Assembly (NCBI GenBank): GCA_900552715.1 | Contig: USAV01000005.1 | Coordinates: 1-40,138, forward strand | Length of the DNA stretch: 40,138 nucleotides | Direction of reading: 5' to 3' | DNA from: an uncultured Veillonella sp. | Lineage (GTDB): Bacteria > Bacillota > Negativicutes > Veillonellales > Veillonellaceae | Part shown: piece by piece, positions 7,557 to 17,258 of the stretch | Layout of the letters: the number at the start of each line of letters is the position of its first letter | How positions within the stretch are numbered: position 1 is the stretch's first letter | Program-made: the position numbers and the translations under genes | Notes under the pieces: generated by a model | The model's database searches: none | Told to the model about the DNA's origin: nothing | Seen by the model: the letters and a program-made list of their open reading frames with translations, nothing else

Positions 7557-8935
7557 TGTAAGCCTTCCTCCAATATAGCTAATAATTTTGGTCCATATTG
7601 ATTAATAGAACCTGCACCCATAGTGATAACCAAGTCATTAGGTCTTACTACTTTTGATAATACTTCAGGCAAATCATCAACAGACTGTACATAATGTACA
7701 TCTTGACCTGTGGCCGCTTTAATGGCATTTGGAATTGTATTGCCATCAATACCAGGGATTGGATCTTCACCAGAGCTATAGATATCTGTCATATATACTT
7801 CATCAGCACTTGTAAAAGCAGTGGCAAATTCGTCTTTTAGCAAGCTAGTACGAGTAAAACGATGTGGTTGGAATACACAGATAACACGATGTTTTTCTAA
7901 CTCTTTTGCGGCTTTCAACGTAGCTTTAATCTCTGTAGGATGATGAGCATAGTCATCAACAACCCATACACCGGCTACATGACCTTTCGTTTCAAAACGG
8001 CGTTTTGCACCGATAAATTTACCTAAGCCCTTAGTAATGATACGTGTTTCTACACCACAGCAATCATGAGCCACAATAAAGGCAGCCAAGGAGTTCAATA
8101 CATTATGTTCACCGGGAACACGCAAGCGAATACGCTCAATATTTACACCCTTATGATATACATCATAAACCAATGTAGAGTCTACATAATGAATATTTTT
8201 AGCTACATAATCATTATTATCGCTTAAGCCATATGTAATGAAGTTACGATTTACACGACTCATAACGTAGCGAATATTTTCATTATCACCACATACGATT
8301 GCTTTACCAGATTCTGGTAAGGTTTCAACAAACTCACAGAATGCATTTAGCAAATTATCCATTGTTTTGTAATGATCCATATGGTCATCTTCAATGTTAG
8401 TAATAACAATAGTGTGAGGACGTAGTTTCAAGAAAGACCCATCACTTTCATCTGCTTCTACTACAGAGAAATGGCCTTTGCCAAGGCAACTACTGCCTTT
8501 TAAATAATCTACTTCACCGCCAATAATAACTGTTGGATCAGCATCTGCTTCTACTAAAATTTGACCAATCATGGAAGTAGTAGAAGTTTTACCGTGTGCG
8601 CCGGCTACTGCAATGCCATCTGTTACGTCTAACACAGCTTTTACAATATCGGAACGGTGCAAAATTGTAATGCCTTGTTCTTTTGCCGCTACAATTTCAG
8701 GATTATCTTCACGAATAGCTGTAGAACGAACTACAGCATCAACGCCATTTACATACTCTTTATTATGACCAATATGAACGGTAGCGCCCATATTTCTGAA
8801 CTTTTCAATAACTGCAGATTCAGTTACATCTGAACCAGATACATCATAACCTTTTTGAATTAATATATTCGCTATAGCACGCATGCCAGACCCACCTATA
8901 CCAATAAGGTGAATCTTATGAATACCGTCTAACAT
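7553..8935 (-). CDS. murC: UDP-N-acetylmuramate--L-alanine ligase
   Basis: First ATP-dependent amino acid ligase of peptidoglycan precursor synthesis. The 460 residues contain the Rossmann start IHLIGIGGSGMRAIA, the P-loop AVAGAHGKTSTTSMIG, the central domain GGEVDYLKGSS...VVEADESDGSF, and the C-terminal domain VVDDYAHHPTEIKATLKAA typical of MurC. AAGGAG lies before the ATG. It follows murG by 14 bases. No murB lies alongside, so the UDP-MurNAc substrate must come from genes elsewhere. Confidence 0.95.
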   Translation of the reverse strand: MLDGIHKIHLIGIGGSGMRAIANILIQKGYDVSGSDVTESAVIEKFRNMGATVHIGHNKEYVNGVDAVVRSTAIREDNPEIVAAKEQGITILHRSDIVKAVLDVTDGIAVAGAHGKTSTTSMIGQILVEADADPTVIIGGEVDYLKGSSCLGKGHFSVVEADESDGSFLKLRPHTIVITNIEDDHMDHYKTMDNLLNAFCEFVETLPESGKAIVCGDNENIRYVMSRVNRNFITYGLSDNNDYVAKNIHYVDSTLVYDVYHKGVNIERIRLRVPGEHNVLNSLAAFIVAHDCCGVETRIITKGLGKFIGAKRRFETKGHVAGVWVVDDYAHHPTEIKATLKAAKELEKHRVICVFQPHRFTRTSLLKDEFATAFTSADEVYMTDIYSSGEDPIPGIDGNTIPNAIKAATGQDVHYVQSVDDLPEVLSKVVRPNDLVITMGAGSINQYGPKLLAILEEGLQ

Positions 8936-8949
8936 AAAACCTCTCCTTG

Positions 8950-10059
8950 TTACTTTGCAATAGATAATGCTAATTTTGCAATATCATGAGCCGCGTTTGG
9001 TTTCCCTAATTGCAATGCTCGTTCTCCCATTTGTGATAATAAATCACGATTGGCCATAAACATTTCAATTTCCCCTATCAAATCATGAGCACTTAACATT
9101 TGATCAACGATCATATGAGCAGCCCCTTCTTGGACAAAGATACGGGCATTATATGTTTGATGATCTTCCGCTGCATATGGATATGGTACCAACACAGATG
9201 GAATACCTCGAACCGCCAGCTCAGCCAGCCCGATAGCACCAGATCTAAAGACTGCTAAATCAGCTGCTGCCAAAGCTTTTGGCATATCATGTAGATATGG
9301 CAGAATCACTGAAGAATCACCTAAACCATCACCGTCGGTAATACCAAGCTGAGATAACACAGATTTGTATTCTCCGTCCCCTGTAATATGGATTAATTTG
9401 ATTCCTTTTGTTCCTTGAAAATGCTTATGTACATCAATCATAGCATTATTGATAGTTCGCGCCCCCCGAGAACCACCTGCTATGAGAACTGTAAATGTGT
9501 CATCACTTAAATTAAAATAATTACGTCCATCAGCTCTAGTATCGACTAATACATCAGGGCGTACTGGGTTACCAGTATACACTACGCGTTTTGCCTTTGA
9601 AAAAGATGCTTCTGCATCCTTGTAGCCCACGGCTACTACATCAACAAAACGGCTTAGAATTTTATTTGTAATACCTGCAATGACATTTTGTTCCTGTATC
9701 AATGTTGGAATGTTGCGCAATGCTGCAGCCATGAGAATAGGACCACAGACATAACCACCAGTACCAATAACTACATCCGGCTTAAAGTTAGAAATGATTG
9801 TATTGGCTTTCACAAGAGAGAAAGCAGTCTTACCTAACGTCACTAACGTACCAAAAGATAATTTACGTTGCAAACCTTGTACGGGTAATGTAGTAAACTC
9901 AATGCCTTCTTTAGGCACTAAGGTTGCTTCTAAGCCCTTTTCAGTTCCTACATATAAAACCTGTGCATCAGGGTTCTGCTTCATAATTTCCTTATATATA
10001 GTTATTGCTGGATATATATGTCCACCGGTGCCACCACCTGAAATAATGATACGTTTCAT
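8950..10059 (-). CDS. murG: UDP-GlcNAc:lipid I N-acetylglucosaminyltransferase
   Basis: Peripheral membrane glycosyltransferase that converts lipid I to lipid II. The N-terminal RIIISGGGTGGHIYPAIT is the signature donor/acceptor loop, followed by GTGGYVCGPILMAA, the second Gly-rich loop IAGGSRGARTIN and the C-terminal FRSGAIGLAELAVRGIPSVLVPYP that binds UDP-GlcNAc. The frame extends upstream to 10095, but the ATG at 10059 gives the conserved start and forms a one-base TAATG overlap with the murD stop, so I use it (369 residues). ftsW, usually located between murD and murG, is absent. Confidence 0.95.
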   Translation of the reverse strand: MKRIIISGGGTGGHIYPAITIYKEIMKQNPDAQVLYVGTEKGLEATLVPKEGIEFTTLPVQGLQRKLSFGTLVTLGKTAFSLVKANTIISNFKPDVVIGTGGYVCGPILMAAALRNIPTLIQEQNVIAGITNKILSRFVDVVAVGYKDAEASFSKAKRVVYTGNPVRPDVLVDTRADGRNYFNLSDDTFTVLIAGGSRGARTINNAMIDVHKHFQGTKGIKLIHITGDGEYKSVLSQLGITDGDGLGDSSVILPYLHDMPKALAAADLAVFRSGAIGLAELAVRGIPSVLVPYPYAAEDHQTYNARIFVQEGAAHMIVDQMLSAHDLIGEIEMFMANRDLLSQMGERALQLGKPNAAHDIAKLALSIAK

Positions 10060-11429
10060 TAATGGTGTCTCCCTTCTTGCAACATATGAACACAATTTTT
10101 AAAATCATCGCCACGTTCTTCAAAACAGCTGTACCAATCAAAGCTTGAACAAGCTGGTGATAATAATACAATATCACCTTGATTAGCCAATTTATAACCT
10201 TGTTCAACAGCATCTTTCATAGATGAAGCTCTGTAAATAGGCTGAACGCCAGCCTCTTTTGCAACAGCTTCAAATCGATCCGCCGCTTCCCCCATAAAGA
10301 TAACAGCTTTTGTATGATCTTTAACAAGCTGCATAAAATCTTCTAAAGGAGTCATTTTATCATGACCACCAGCTAATAAAATAACTGATTGATCAAAGGA
10401 TTCTAATGCTTTTACAACAGAGTCAACATTAGTAGCTTTAGAGTCATTATAGAATGTAACGCCATCAATTGTTTTAACCCGTTCTAATCGATGTTCAACG
10501 CCATGGAACTCACTAATAATGCGATGAATAGTTTCTGCTGGTACACCTAACGCATAGGTTAAAGCGATAACAGTTAAAATATTTTCAATATTATGACTAC
10601 CTGGAATGTGGATATCATCGCTTCCAATAACAGGAGTTGCCTTACCATCCTTTGTTACATAACATTGTCCTTTATCATAGTAAGCACCATTTGACACCAC
10701 TTGATGTTGACTAATTTTAAGGATATGGCTAGGCACACGATGTTCCATATCTGCCACAATTGGATCATCAATATTAAGCACCATAAAATCTGTACTTAAT
10801 TGATTTTCAAAGATTCGTTCCTTTGCAGCAATATAATTTTCCATCGTCTTGTGACGAGCTAAATGGTCTGGTGTAATATTGAGCATAATAGCACCAACCG
10901 GTCTAAAATGCTTAATTGTTTCTAATTGATAGCTAGATAGTTCAGCTACCAAGAAACCATCTGCTGGCATGGAATAGGCAACTTCACTGAGAGAATCCCC
11001 TATATTGCCACCAACGCGAACTGGTTTTCCAGTGCCTTCCAATACCTTAGTTAATAATGTAGTAGTAGTAGTCTTACCATTGGTACCAGTAACGGCAACA
11101 ATTGGAGATTTAGATAACTCATAAGCTACTTCAACTTCACTAACTACATCAATTCCACGTGCTTGAGCAGCTTTTACAATTGGAATATCTAAAGAAATAC
11201 CTGGAGAAATAACAATACGATCCACGCCATCAAGCAAGGATTCGTCTTGTAGACCTGTAATAATCTCCACACCCGCTGATACTAGTCTTTTTTCCTCATC
11301 TGCAGGCAGTGTAACAGGCTTATAATCATTTAACACTACATGGGCCCCAACTTGAGCTAACACCCAAGATGCGCCTATACCGCTGGCACCAGCGCCCAGA
11401 ACAAGTATATGTTTGTCTCCGTATTCCAT
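10059..11429 (-). CDS. murD: UDP-N-acetylmuramoylalanine--D-glutamate ligase
   Basis: Adds D-Glu to UDP-MurNAc-L-Ala. The 456 residues show the N-terminal ILVLGAGASGIGASWVLA, the P-loop VAVTGTNGKTTTTTLL, LSSYQLETI, MLNITPDHLARH and the C-terminal YNDSKATNVDSVVKAL and LLSPACSSFDWY of MurD. A GTG nine bases upstream (11438) is in frame, but AGGTG is correctly spaced for the ATG at 11429 and nothing lies before the GTG. The gene follows mraY after an 84-bp gap in which I see no clear promoter. Confidence 0.94.
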   Translation of the reverse strand: MEYGDKHILVLGAGASGIGASWVLAQVGAHVVLNDYKPVTLPADEEKRLVSAGVEIITGLQDESLLDGVDRIVISPGISLDIPIVKAAQARGIDVVSEVEVAYELSKSPIVAVTGTNGKTTTTTLLTKVLEGTGKPVRVGGNIGDSLSEVAYSMPADGFLVAELSSYQLETIKHFRPVGAIMLNITPDHLARHKTMENYIAAKERIFENQLSTDFMVLNIDDPIVADMEHRVPSHILKISQHQVVSNGAYYDKGQCYVTKDGKATPVIGSDDIHIPGSHNIENILTVIALTYALGVPAETIHRIISEFHGVEHRLERVKTIDGVTFYNDSKATNVDSVVKALESFDQSVILLAGGHDKMTPLEDFMQLVKDHTKAVIFMGEAADRFEAVAKEAGVQPIYRASSMKDAVEQGYKLANQGDIVLLSPACSSFDWYSCFEERGDDFKNCVHMLQEGRHH

Positions 11430-11513
11430 CTGTATCACCTAAATTATCAACAAAAATAATGTATTCCTATCTTATAAGCATACCATTATTTGCGGCTTCC
11501 GTTAAGTATTATC

Positions 11514-12500
11514 TTACAAAGTTATAGTCGCTAAAATGACACCAATAACAGCTAATACAGCACCACCAAACCAGAAGCGATTAACAACAGTTTGTTCAGC
11601 CCAACCAGACAACTCAAAATGATGGTGAATAGGGCTCATTTTAAATACTCGTACACCACGAGTTTTAAAGGAAATAACTTGAATAATAACGGATAACGCT
11701 TCCATAACAAAAATACCGCCAATTACAACGAGTAACAACTCTGTTTTTGTAAGAATCGCCATCGCCGCAAAAGCACCACCTAATGCTAAAGAACCTGTAT
11801 CCCCCATAAATACTTTTGCAGGGTTTACATTGTATACCAAGAAACCAAGGCATACAGCGGCTACAATGGCACCATAGTAAGCAACGCTTTCAGCGCCAAT
11901 AGAATTTGTTGTGGATGCAGCCATAAGGCCGATAACGGAAAAGGCAATGGCAGCTACAGCAGATGTACCACTAGCTAAACCATCAAGACCATCTGTAAGA
12001 TTTACGGCATTCGTAGCACCTACGATAATTAGAAATGCCAATACATAATAAGCCCAACCTAATTGAAGGTGAATATCTGCTACAGGAATCCACAATGTAG
12101 TAGGAATAACCATAATTTCAGTAATACAGTAACAGAATATGGCAGCCAAAATAAATTGACCTAGTAATTTTTGCTTAGCTGTCAAACCAAGATTACGTTT
12201 TTTTACAGCTTTTACAAAATCATCAAAAAAGCCCAATAAACAATGACCTAATGTTAGGAATAATAACATACCAGTACCCACATTCCACGGTGCAAATAAA
12301 GCAACCCCAATAACGAGGGCTACCATCATAAAAGCGCCACCCATTGTTGGTGTACCAGCTTTCGCTTGATGACTTTCTGGACCTTCTTCACGAATACTTT
12401 GTTGTGCGTGCAAAGAACGCAACATAGGAATAGCAAATTTACCTAGCACTACCGTAATAATAAAGGTTACTACGAAGGCTAACAGAATGTGATATATCAT
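11514..12500 (-). CDS. mraY: Phospho-N-acetylmuramoyl-pentapeptide transferase
   Basis: Polytopic membrane enzyme that moves phospho-MurNAc-pentapeptide to undecaprenyl phosphate, giving lipid I. The 328 residues have about ten hydrophobic segments. The family motifs are present: GTPTMGGAFM, LGFFDDFVK with the paired Asp residues, NAVNLTDGLDGLASG, NVNPAKVFMGDTGSLALGG and MSPIHHHFELSGW. It lies between murF and murD, the normal dcw position. Confidence 0.95.
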   Translation of the reverse strand: MIYHILLAFVVTFIITVVLGKFAIPMLRSLHAQQSIREEGPESHQAKAGTPTMGGAFMMVALVIGVALFAPWNVGTGMLLFLTLGHCLLGFFDDFVKAVKKRNLGLTAKQKLLGQFILAAIFCYCITEIMVIPTTLWIPVADIHLQLGWAYYVLAFLIIVGATNAVNLTDGLDGLASGTSAVAAIAFSVIGLMAASTTNSIGAESVAYYGAIVAAVCLGFLVYNVNPAKVFMGDTGSLALGGAFAAMAILTKTELLLVVIGGIFVMEALSVIIQVISFKTRGVRVFKMSPIHHHFELSGWAEQTVVNRFWFGGAVLAVIGVILATITL

Positions 12501-12530
12501 ACGAATCCTCTACTCATTAATAAACAGATG

Positions 12531-12552
12531 ACGGCTAGATATAACTAGCCGT
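12531..12552 (-). other. Intergenic hairpin between murF and mraY
   Basis: An 8-bp perfect stem, ACGGCTAG/CTAGCCGT, with a 6-base loop lies in the 58-bp gap just after the murF stop codon. No T-run follows on either strand, so it is not a standard terminator. It may be an mRNA processing or stabilising element in the dcw transcript. Confidence 0.5.
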
Positions 12553-12558
12553 AACCTT

Positions 12559-13917
12559 TTATTCACGATCTTTCAATTCTTCAACAACTCGTTCCATCCG
12601 CAAACCACGGGAGCCTTTGACAAGGATAACATCCCCTTTTTCACGAATATCGCTATAGGCATTGGCCATTTCCAAATGGCTATTACAACGGAATGTAGTT
12701 AAGCCTGCTTTTTTAGCTTCTTTAGCTATAAAGGCAGCAGCATCACCGAATGTGAAGACCACACTATAACCTTCTTCAGCAAGTAATTGACCAATTTCAC
12801 GATGTGCTTGTTCAGTATAATCACCAAGTTCAAGCATATCACCAAGCATAGCAATTTTACGTTTACCTTCTAGCTGACCCAAAGCTTTTATCGCTTCAGC
12901 CATAGAAGAAGGATTTGCATTATACGCGTCATTTAAGATAACAATATCTTCAAATGGTACGATTTCTTGGCGCATAGGAGTGCCTGTAAATTCGCTTAAG
13001 CCCTTACGGATCGTATTAGACTTAATGCCTAGCACACGACCAGCTACGATTGCTGCCAATGCGTCATATACATTGTGTTCACCAATCATAGGCAAGAAGA
13101 TATCAAATACTTCGTCATAACATTTGCATGTAAATTTAATACCATCTTTTTTATAACGCAAATGACTGCCAATACATGTGGCATTACGTTCGATACCATA
13201 GGTAATAGTTTTACCTTTAGCAAGGCTATCCATAGCTTTAACATATGGATCATCTTCATTGAGAATAGCCACACTATTTTCAGGCAAGCAACGAATTAAC
13301 TCACCTTTAGCTTGTGCGATGGCTTCACGAGAACCTAATAGCTCAATATGGCTAGTACCAACATTGGTAATAATACCCATAGTTGGTTCTGCAATCAACG
13401 CAAGCTCCTCGATTTGACCAAGGCCACGCATGCCCATTTCAACAACACAAGCTTGATGTTCTGCAGTTAAACGCAACAATGTTTTTGGCAAACCAATTTC
13501 ATTGTTAAAGTTTTTCTCAGTTTTCAAAACATTAAATTCGGTACCGAGTACAGCAGCTACCATTTCCTTTGTTGTAGTTTTACCAGAAGAACCAGTAATA
13601 GCGACTACAGGGATATCAAAGCGACGACGATGGTAACGTGCTAAATTTTGATACGCTACCAATGTATTATCTACTTCAATACATACAATGCCGTCCACTG
13701 CACGACCCTTTTCTACGATTGCACCAGTAGCGCCCTTTTCGATAGCTGTATTAATAAAATCATGACCATCAAAGGTATCGCCTTTTAAGGCTACAAATAA
13801 AAAGCCTGATTCAATCGTTCTTGTATCAGTAGATACATCTAAAAACTTAATATTGTCGGTATGTGCACTCGTCCCTTGTGTGGCTTCTACCACTTGAGAC
13901 AATGTAAATTCTGCCAT
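12559..13917 (-). CDS. murF: UDP-MurNAc-tripeptide--D-alanyl-D-alanine ligase
   Basis: Adds the D-Ala-D-Ala made by Ddl to complete the pentapeptide. The 452 residues include the P-loop VAITGSSGKTTTKEMVAAV, KNFNNEIGLPKTLL (a MurF hallmark), VVEMGMRGLGQIEELA, GIITNVGTSHIELLGS and the C-terminal LNDAYNANPSSMAEAI. The frame continues upstream to 13962, but the ATG at 13917 has AAGGAGA at ideal spacing and gives a natural N-terminus (MAEFTLSQVVEATQG). It starts one base after the murE stop, consistent with coupling. Confidence 0.95.
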   Translation of the reverse strand: MAEFTLSQVVEATQGTSAHTDNIKFLDVSTDTRTIESGFLFVALKGDTFDGHDFINTAIEKGATGAIVEKGRAVDGIVCIEVDNTLVAYQNLARYHRRRFDIPVVAITGSSGKTTTKEMVAAVLGTEFNVLKTEKNFNNEIGLPKTLLRLTAEHQACVVEMGMRGLGQIEELALIAEPTMGIITNVGTSHIELLGSREAIAQAKGELIRCLPENSVAILNEDDPYVKAMDSLAKGKTITYGIERNATCIGSHLRYKKDGIKFTCKCYDEVFDIFLPMIGEHNVYDALAAIVAGRVLGIKSNTIRKGLSEFTGTPMRQEIVPFEDIVILNDAYNANPSSMAEAIKALGQLEGKRKIAMLGDMLELGDYTEQAHREIGQLLAEEGYSVVFTFGDAAAFIAKEAKKAGLTTFRCNSHLEMANAYSDIREKGDVILVKGSRGLRMERVVEELKDRE

Positions 13918-13918
13918 A

Positions 13919-15403
13919 TTAGATCTCCTTGAGGGCTGCTCGCGCCTCTTCACGATCATCAAAATGAATCGTTTTATCCTTTAAGATTTGGTAATCCTCA
14001 TGCCCCTTACCTGCAATTAGTACAATATCCCCAGGTTTTGCATTTTGTATTGCATGTTGAATCGCTTCCCGACGATCAACGATAACTTCATAGTGAGAGC
14101 CTTCACGAAGGCCTTCTTTAACGCCTACCTCTACATCTTTCACAATTTGCACAGGATCTTCTGTGCGAGGATTGTCAGATGTAACATATACTACATCGCC
14201 ATATTGTGCAGCAATACGGCCCATAATAGGACGTTTTGTAGCATCTCGGTCACCACCACAACCAAAGACTACAATAATGCGATTTTCTTGAATAGCCTTT
14301 GCAGTTTGCAAAATATTTTCTAACCCATCTGGTGTATGTGCATAGTCTACAACAACTGCAAATGGTTGACCTTCTTCAATAAGCTCAAAACGGCCAGGCA
14401 CAGCGCTAAATGTTTTCAATGCCTTATCGATATCTTCCATGGAGATACCTTCTAATAGACAAGCCCCAATAGCAGCCAATGTATTATATACATTAAACAA
14501 ACCAGTTGTATTCATAGCCACTGTATAGTCATTACCATCATAAGATACAGTATAACGGCTAGATTTAGGAGTCATTTCAACATCATGAGCATTCAATGTT
14601 CCTTTACCATCAATACTGTACGTAATGATAGGCGCCGTTGTTTTTTCAATTACACGATGACCATACTCGTCATCGATATTGATGATAGCCCCTTTACCAG
14701 ATTTAGTTTGGTTCGGTGCGCTAACTTGTTCAAATAATTTACACTTAGCGGCCAAATAATTTTCAAAGGTCTTGTGAAAGTCCAAATGATCTTGTGTTAA
14801 GTTCGTGAATACTGCTGTATCATATTCAACACCAGAAACTCGACCTAATGCTAATGCATGGGAAGATACTTCCATGACACAATGGGTAACGCCTTCTTCT
14901 ACCATTTGATGAAGAATATGTTGTAAATCTACTACATCAGGTGTTGTATTGTGAATTGGATAGGATGTATCACCAATCATAATATGAACGGTACCAATAA
15001 CACCTACTTTATGGCCTTGGCCTTTCAAAATATGACGAATCATATGAGTTGTAGTCGTTTTACCATTAGTACCAGTAACACCGATCATACGCATGGAATT
15101 GGCTGGATAATCAAAGAAATATGGCACACAAGCCATCATAGCTTTTCGAGTATCCTCTACAGTGATAACACAAACATCACCACATACCTCTACCGGTTTA
15201 GATACAAGTACTGCTACAGCACCAGCTTCAACAGCTTTATTTACATAATTATGACCATCTACAGTGGCACCATCTAATGCAATAAATAAGCTACCTGCTT
15301 TTACTGCACGAGAATCAGCCGTAATATCTAATACCTCAACAGCTGTATTGCCTTCTACATGCGGTGTTTGCAAAGTTTTTACTATATCTTGTAATTGTTT
15401 CAT
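13919..15403 (-). CDS. murE: UDP-MurNAc-L-Ala-D-Glu--2,6-diaminopimelate ligase
   Basis: Adds the third stem-peptide residue. The 494 residues contain the P-loop IGVTGTNGKTTTTHMI, MEVSSHALALGRV, FTNLTQDHLDFH, the C-terminal VVDYAHTPDGLEN and VFGCGGDRDATKRP. The substrate motif VTSDNPRTEDP carries DNPR, which marks meso-diaminopimelate specificity (Lys-adding enzymes differ here), in agreement with a diderm wall. A TTG two codons upstream is in frame, but AAAGGAGA is spaced for the ATG at 15403. ftsI/spoVD, often found between ftsL and murE, is missing. Confidence 0.95.
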   Translation of the reverse strand: MKQLQDIVKTLQTPHVEGNTAVEVLDITADSRAVKAGSLFIALDGATVDGHNYVNKAVEAGAVAVLVSKPVEVCGDVCVITVEDTRKAMMACVPYFFDYPANSMRMIGVTGTNGKTTTTHMIRHILKGQGHKVGVIGTVHIMIGDTSYPIHNTTPDVVDLQHILHQMVEEGVTHCVMEVSSHALALGRVSGVEYDTAVFTNLTQDHLDFHKTFENYLAAKCKLFEQVSAPNQTKSGKGAIINIDDEYGHRVIEKTTAPIITYSIDGKGTLNAHDVEMTPKSSRYTVSYDGNDYTVAMNTTGLFNVYNTLAAIGACLLEGISMEDIDKALKTFSAVPGRFELIEEGQPFAVVVDYAHTPDGLENILQTAKAIQENRIIVVFGCGGDRDATKRPIMGRIAAQYGDVVYVTSDNPRTEDPVQIVKDVEVGVKEGLREGSHYEVIVDRREAIQHAIQNAKPGDIVLIAGKGHEDYQILKDKTIHFDDREEARAALKEI

Positions 15404-15428
15404 ATACAATCTCCTTTACACGCAAAGG

Positions 15429-15453
15429 AAAGCAGCCCAATACGAGCTGCTTT
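15429..15453 (-). other. Hairpin between ftsL and murE (possible attenuator)
   Basis: AAAGCAGC/GCTGCTTT forms an 8-bp stem with a 9-base loop in the 55-bp gap between the ftsL stop and the murE start. On the minus strand it is followed by CCTTTGCG, too poor in T for a strong terminator. It lies exactly where a division transpeptidase gene would sit in related clusters. Confidence 0.45.
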
Positions 15454-15458
15454 GCCTG

Positions 15459-15863
15459 CTAGTCTATAATTTGCTGTTTCTCTTGTACAGTACGTTCAGT
15501 AACAGCGCTTTTTGTACTATAAACAAAAGAATCAGGCAAAACCATCCCTAGTTGTTGTTCTGCGATTTGTTGAATACGAACAGGAGACTTCAAAGAAGCC
15601 ACTTCAACATCCAACGCATCATTATCCTTTGTTAATTGTACTACAGCTTGCTGTGTTTTAACTACTTCATAGCCTAATTTTGTGCTGTACGCATTCATAA
15701 CCATCATGATAAGCAAAAATGCAACCAATGCAGCAATACCATATACAACCTGCCACATCATAGGGCTCAAATCTAGAGCCACATTTGCACTACGTTTTCT
15801 CCCTTGTGAAGCGACCAACACATCGCTTTTAACTTGGCCCACAACAGCCTTTCTCGCTAACAT
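15459..15863 (-). CDS. ftsL: FtsL-like cell division protein
   Basis: A 134-residue bitopic protein: a basic cytoplasmic tail (GRKRSANVALDLSP), one transmembrane segment (about residues 37-58, VVYGIAALVAFLLIMMVMNAY), then an extracytoplasmic coiled coil (KTQQAVVQLTKDNDALDVEVASLKSP) and a short conserved RIQQIAEQQLGMVLP resembling the FtsL/FtsB C-terminal region. In the divisome FtsL forms a complex with FtsB/DivIC and FtsQ. Sequence identity in this family is low; the call rests on topology and the position between rsmH and murE. A GTG two codons upstream is open, but GGAAGGGG is spaced for the ATG at 15863. Confidence 0.82.
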   Translation of the reverse strand: MLARKAVVGQVKSDVLVASQGRKRSANVALDLSPMMWQVVYGIAALVAFLLIMMVMNAYSTKLGYEVVKTQQAVVQLTKDNDALDVEVASLKSPVRIQQIAEQQLGMVLPDSFVYSTKSAVTERTVQEKQQIID

Positions 15864-15884
15864 AAACACTAACCCCTTCCAATT

Positions 15885-16817
15885 CTACAACTTGACGGCT
15901 ACGCGTAACTTTGCGCTTCTAGCCCTCGGATTAACCTCAATCTCCCCTGCACTCGGCTCTATAGCCTTATTCTTCGCCTTCACAACTGCATTGTGGTTAC
16001 ATACGCACATCGGCAATTCTGGAGGACATATACATGCTGTACTCAACTCTTTGAAAGTTTGTTTTGTAATTCGATCTTCCAAGGAGTGAAATGTGATAAC
16101 CCCAATTTTCCCCTTTGGTTTCAACATGGATACAGCATCTACAAAACTATCATGCAAGATAGCTAATTCTCTATTTACTTCAATGCGAATGGCTTGGAAC
16201 GTCCGTTTTGCCGGATGCGGCCCATCTTGACGCGCCTTCGCAGGTATTGCTTGCTTAATAATTCTAACTAACTCACCAGTAGTGGTAATTCGTTTTTCTT
16301 GACGTGCATTAATGATGAATTCAACAATGCGCTTAGCCCATCGCTCTTCCCCATAGTCGCGGATAATTTGCAGTAATGCTTCAGCATCATATTCATTAAC
16401 AACCTCTTCTGCCGTTAATGGTGCGTCCTTATCCATACGCATATCGAGTGGCCCATCATTCATATATGAAAAGCCACGCTCCGGTGTATCCAGTTGATAG
16501 CTAGATACGCCAAGATCAAAGATAAATCCATCTACTTCATAGATGCCCTCATTATGGAGAGCTTCTTTTAAGTTAGAAAAGTTCGTCGGTATTGTTAAGA
16601 CCTGACATGTTAAATCAGATAAACGCTGTCGAGCTACGTTCAACGCATCTTCATCTTGATCCAACCCTATAATCATGCCTTCTGAGTCTAGCATCTCGCC
16701 CACAGCATGGGCATGTCCTGCACCGCCCAGAGTACAGTCCACATAGATGCCTTTTGGATTAGTTACGACGGAGTCCACCGTTTCGCGTAAAAGTACGCTG
16801 GTATGATTAAATTCCAT
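15885..16817 (-). CDS. rsmH: 16S rRNA (cytosine(1402)-N4)-methyltransferase
   Basis: S-adenosylmethionine-dependent methyltransferase acting on C1402 of 16S rRNA (older name MraW). Motifs: HTSVLLRETVDSV, the SAM-binding YVDCTLGGAGHAHAVGE, IGLDQDEDAL, FIFDLGVSSYQLD, PLDMRMD, and TFHSLEDRITKQTFKEL. Length is 310 residues, normal. Two adjacent ATG codons exist; AGGAGG sits only two bases from the first (16820) and five from the second (16817), so I use the second. It is nine bases behind mraZ. Confidence 0.95.
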   Translation of the reverse strand: MEFNHTSVLLRETVDSVVTNPKGIYVDCTLGGAGHAHAVGEMLDSEGMIIGLDQDEDALNVARQRLSDLTCQVLTIPTNFSNLKEALHNEGIYEVDGFIFDLGVSSYQLDTPERGFSYMNDGPLDMRMDKDAPLTAEEVVNEYDAEALLQIIRDYGEERWAKRIVEFIINARQEKRITTTGELVRIIKQAIPAKARQDGPHPAKRTFQAIRIEVNRELAILHDSFVDAVSMLKPKGKIGVITFHSLEDRITKQTFKELSTACICPPELPMCVCNHNAVVKAKNKAIEPSAGEIEVNPRARSAKLRVAVKL

Positions 16818-16826
16818 CATAGCCTC

Positions 16827-17258
16827 CTACAACATAATCCCTTCTAGACCTTCGACAAGTTCTTCCATACTTTCAGCCACTTGATCATCATAGTAATCAT
16901 ATTTTTCGCGGCTCCAAATTTCAACGTGATCCCCAGCACCGACAATAACGGCCTGTTTATCAAGGCTCGCATATTCACGTAGTGGTACAGGAATGAGGAC
17001 ACGACCTTGTTTATCATATTCAAGCTCAGCGGCACTACCAAAAACAAAACGTTTTAAGGCACGTACGCTAGCTTTAGTGGAGGATTGTGATTGTAAAGCT
17101 GCAGAAATTTTCTTCCACGCTTCTTCGGTGTAAATAGCTAAGCAGTTATCTAGGCCCTTAGTAACAATGCATACTTCGCCTAGTTGTTCACGTATTTTCG
17201 CGGGTATAATCATCCGCCCTTTTGTATCAATGGTGTGATTATATTCTCCCATGAACAT
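16827..17258 (-). CDS. mraZ: Transcriptional regulator MraZ
   Basis: The 143-residue product has two SpoVT-AbrB-like (MraZ) domains. The first has the typical MFMGEYNHTIDTKGRMIIPAKIREQLG; the second has ELEYDKQGRVLIPVPLREYASLD. MraZ forms ring-shaped oligomers and binds repeated TGGG-type boxes in its own promoter to repress the dcw operon in E. coli; the homologue in Mollicutes can activate. The frame opens with a GTG at 17267, but the ATG at 17258 gives the standard N-terminus. It is the first gene of the operon, with a leader of about 40 bases. Confidence 0.95.
   Translation of the reverse strand: MFMGEYNHTIDTKGRMIIPAKIREQLGEVCIVTKGLDNCLAIYTEEAWKKISAALQSQSSTKASVRALKRFVFGSAAELEYDKQGRVLIPVPLREYASLDKQAVIVGAGDHVEIWSREKYDYYDDQVAESMEELVEGLEGIML

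Noticed and set aside
10059..10213. 73-residue minus-strand frame overlapping the murD/murG junction (9992-10213)
   Set aside because: It lies inside the 3' end of murD and 5' end of murG in another frame, has no ribosome site and its end merely reads the murG start out of frame.
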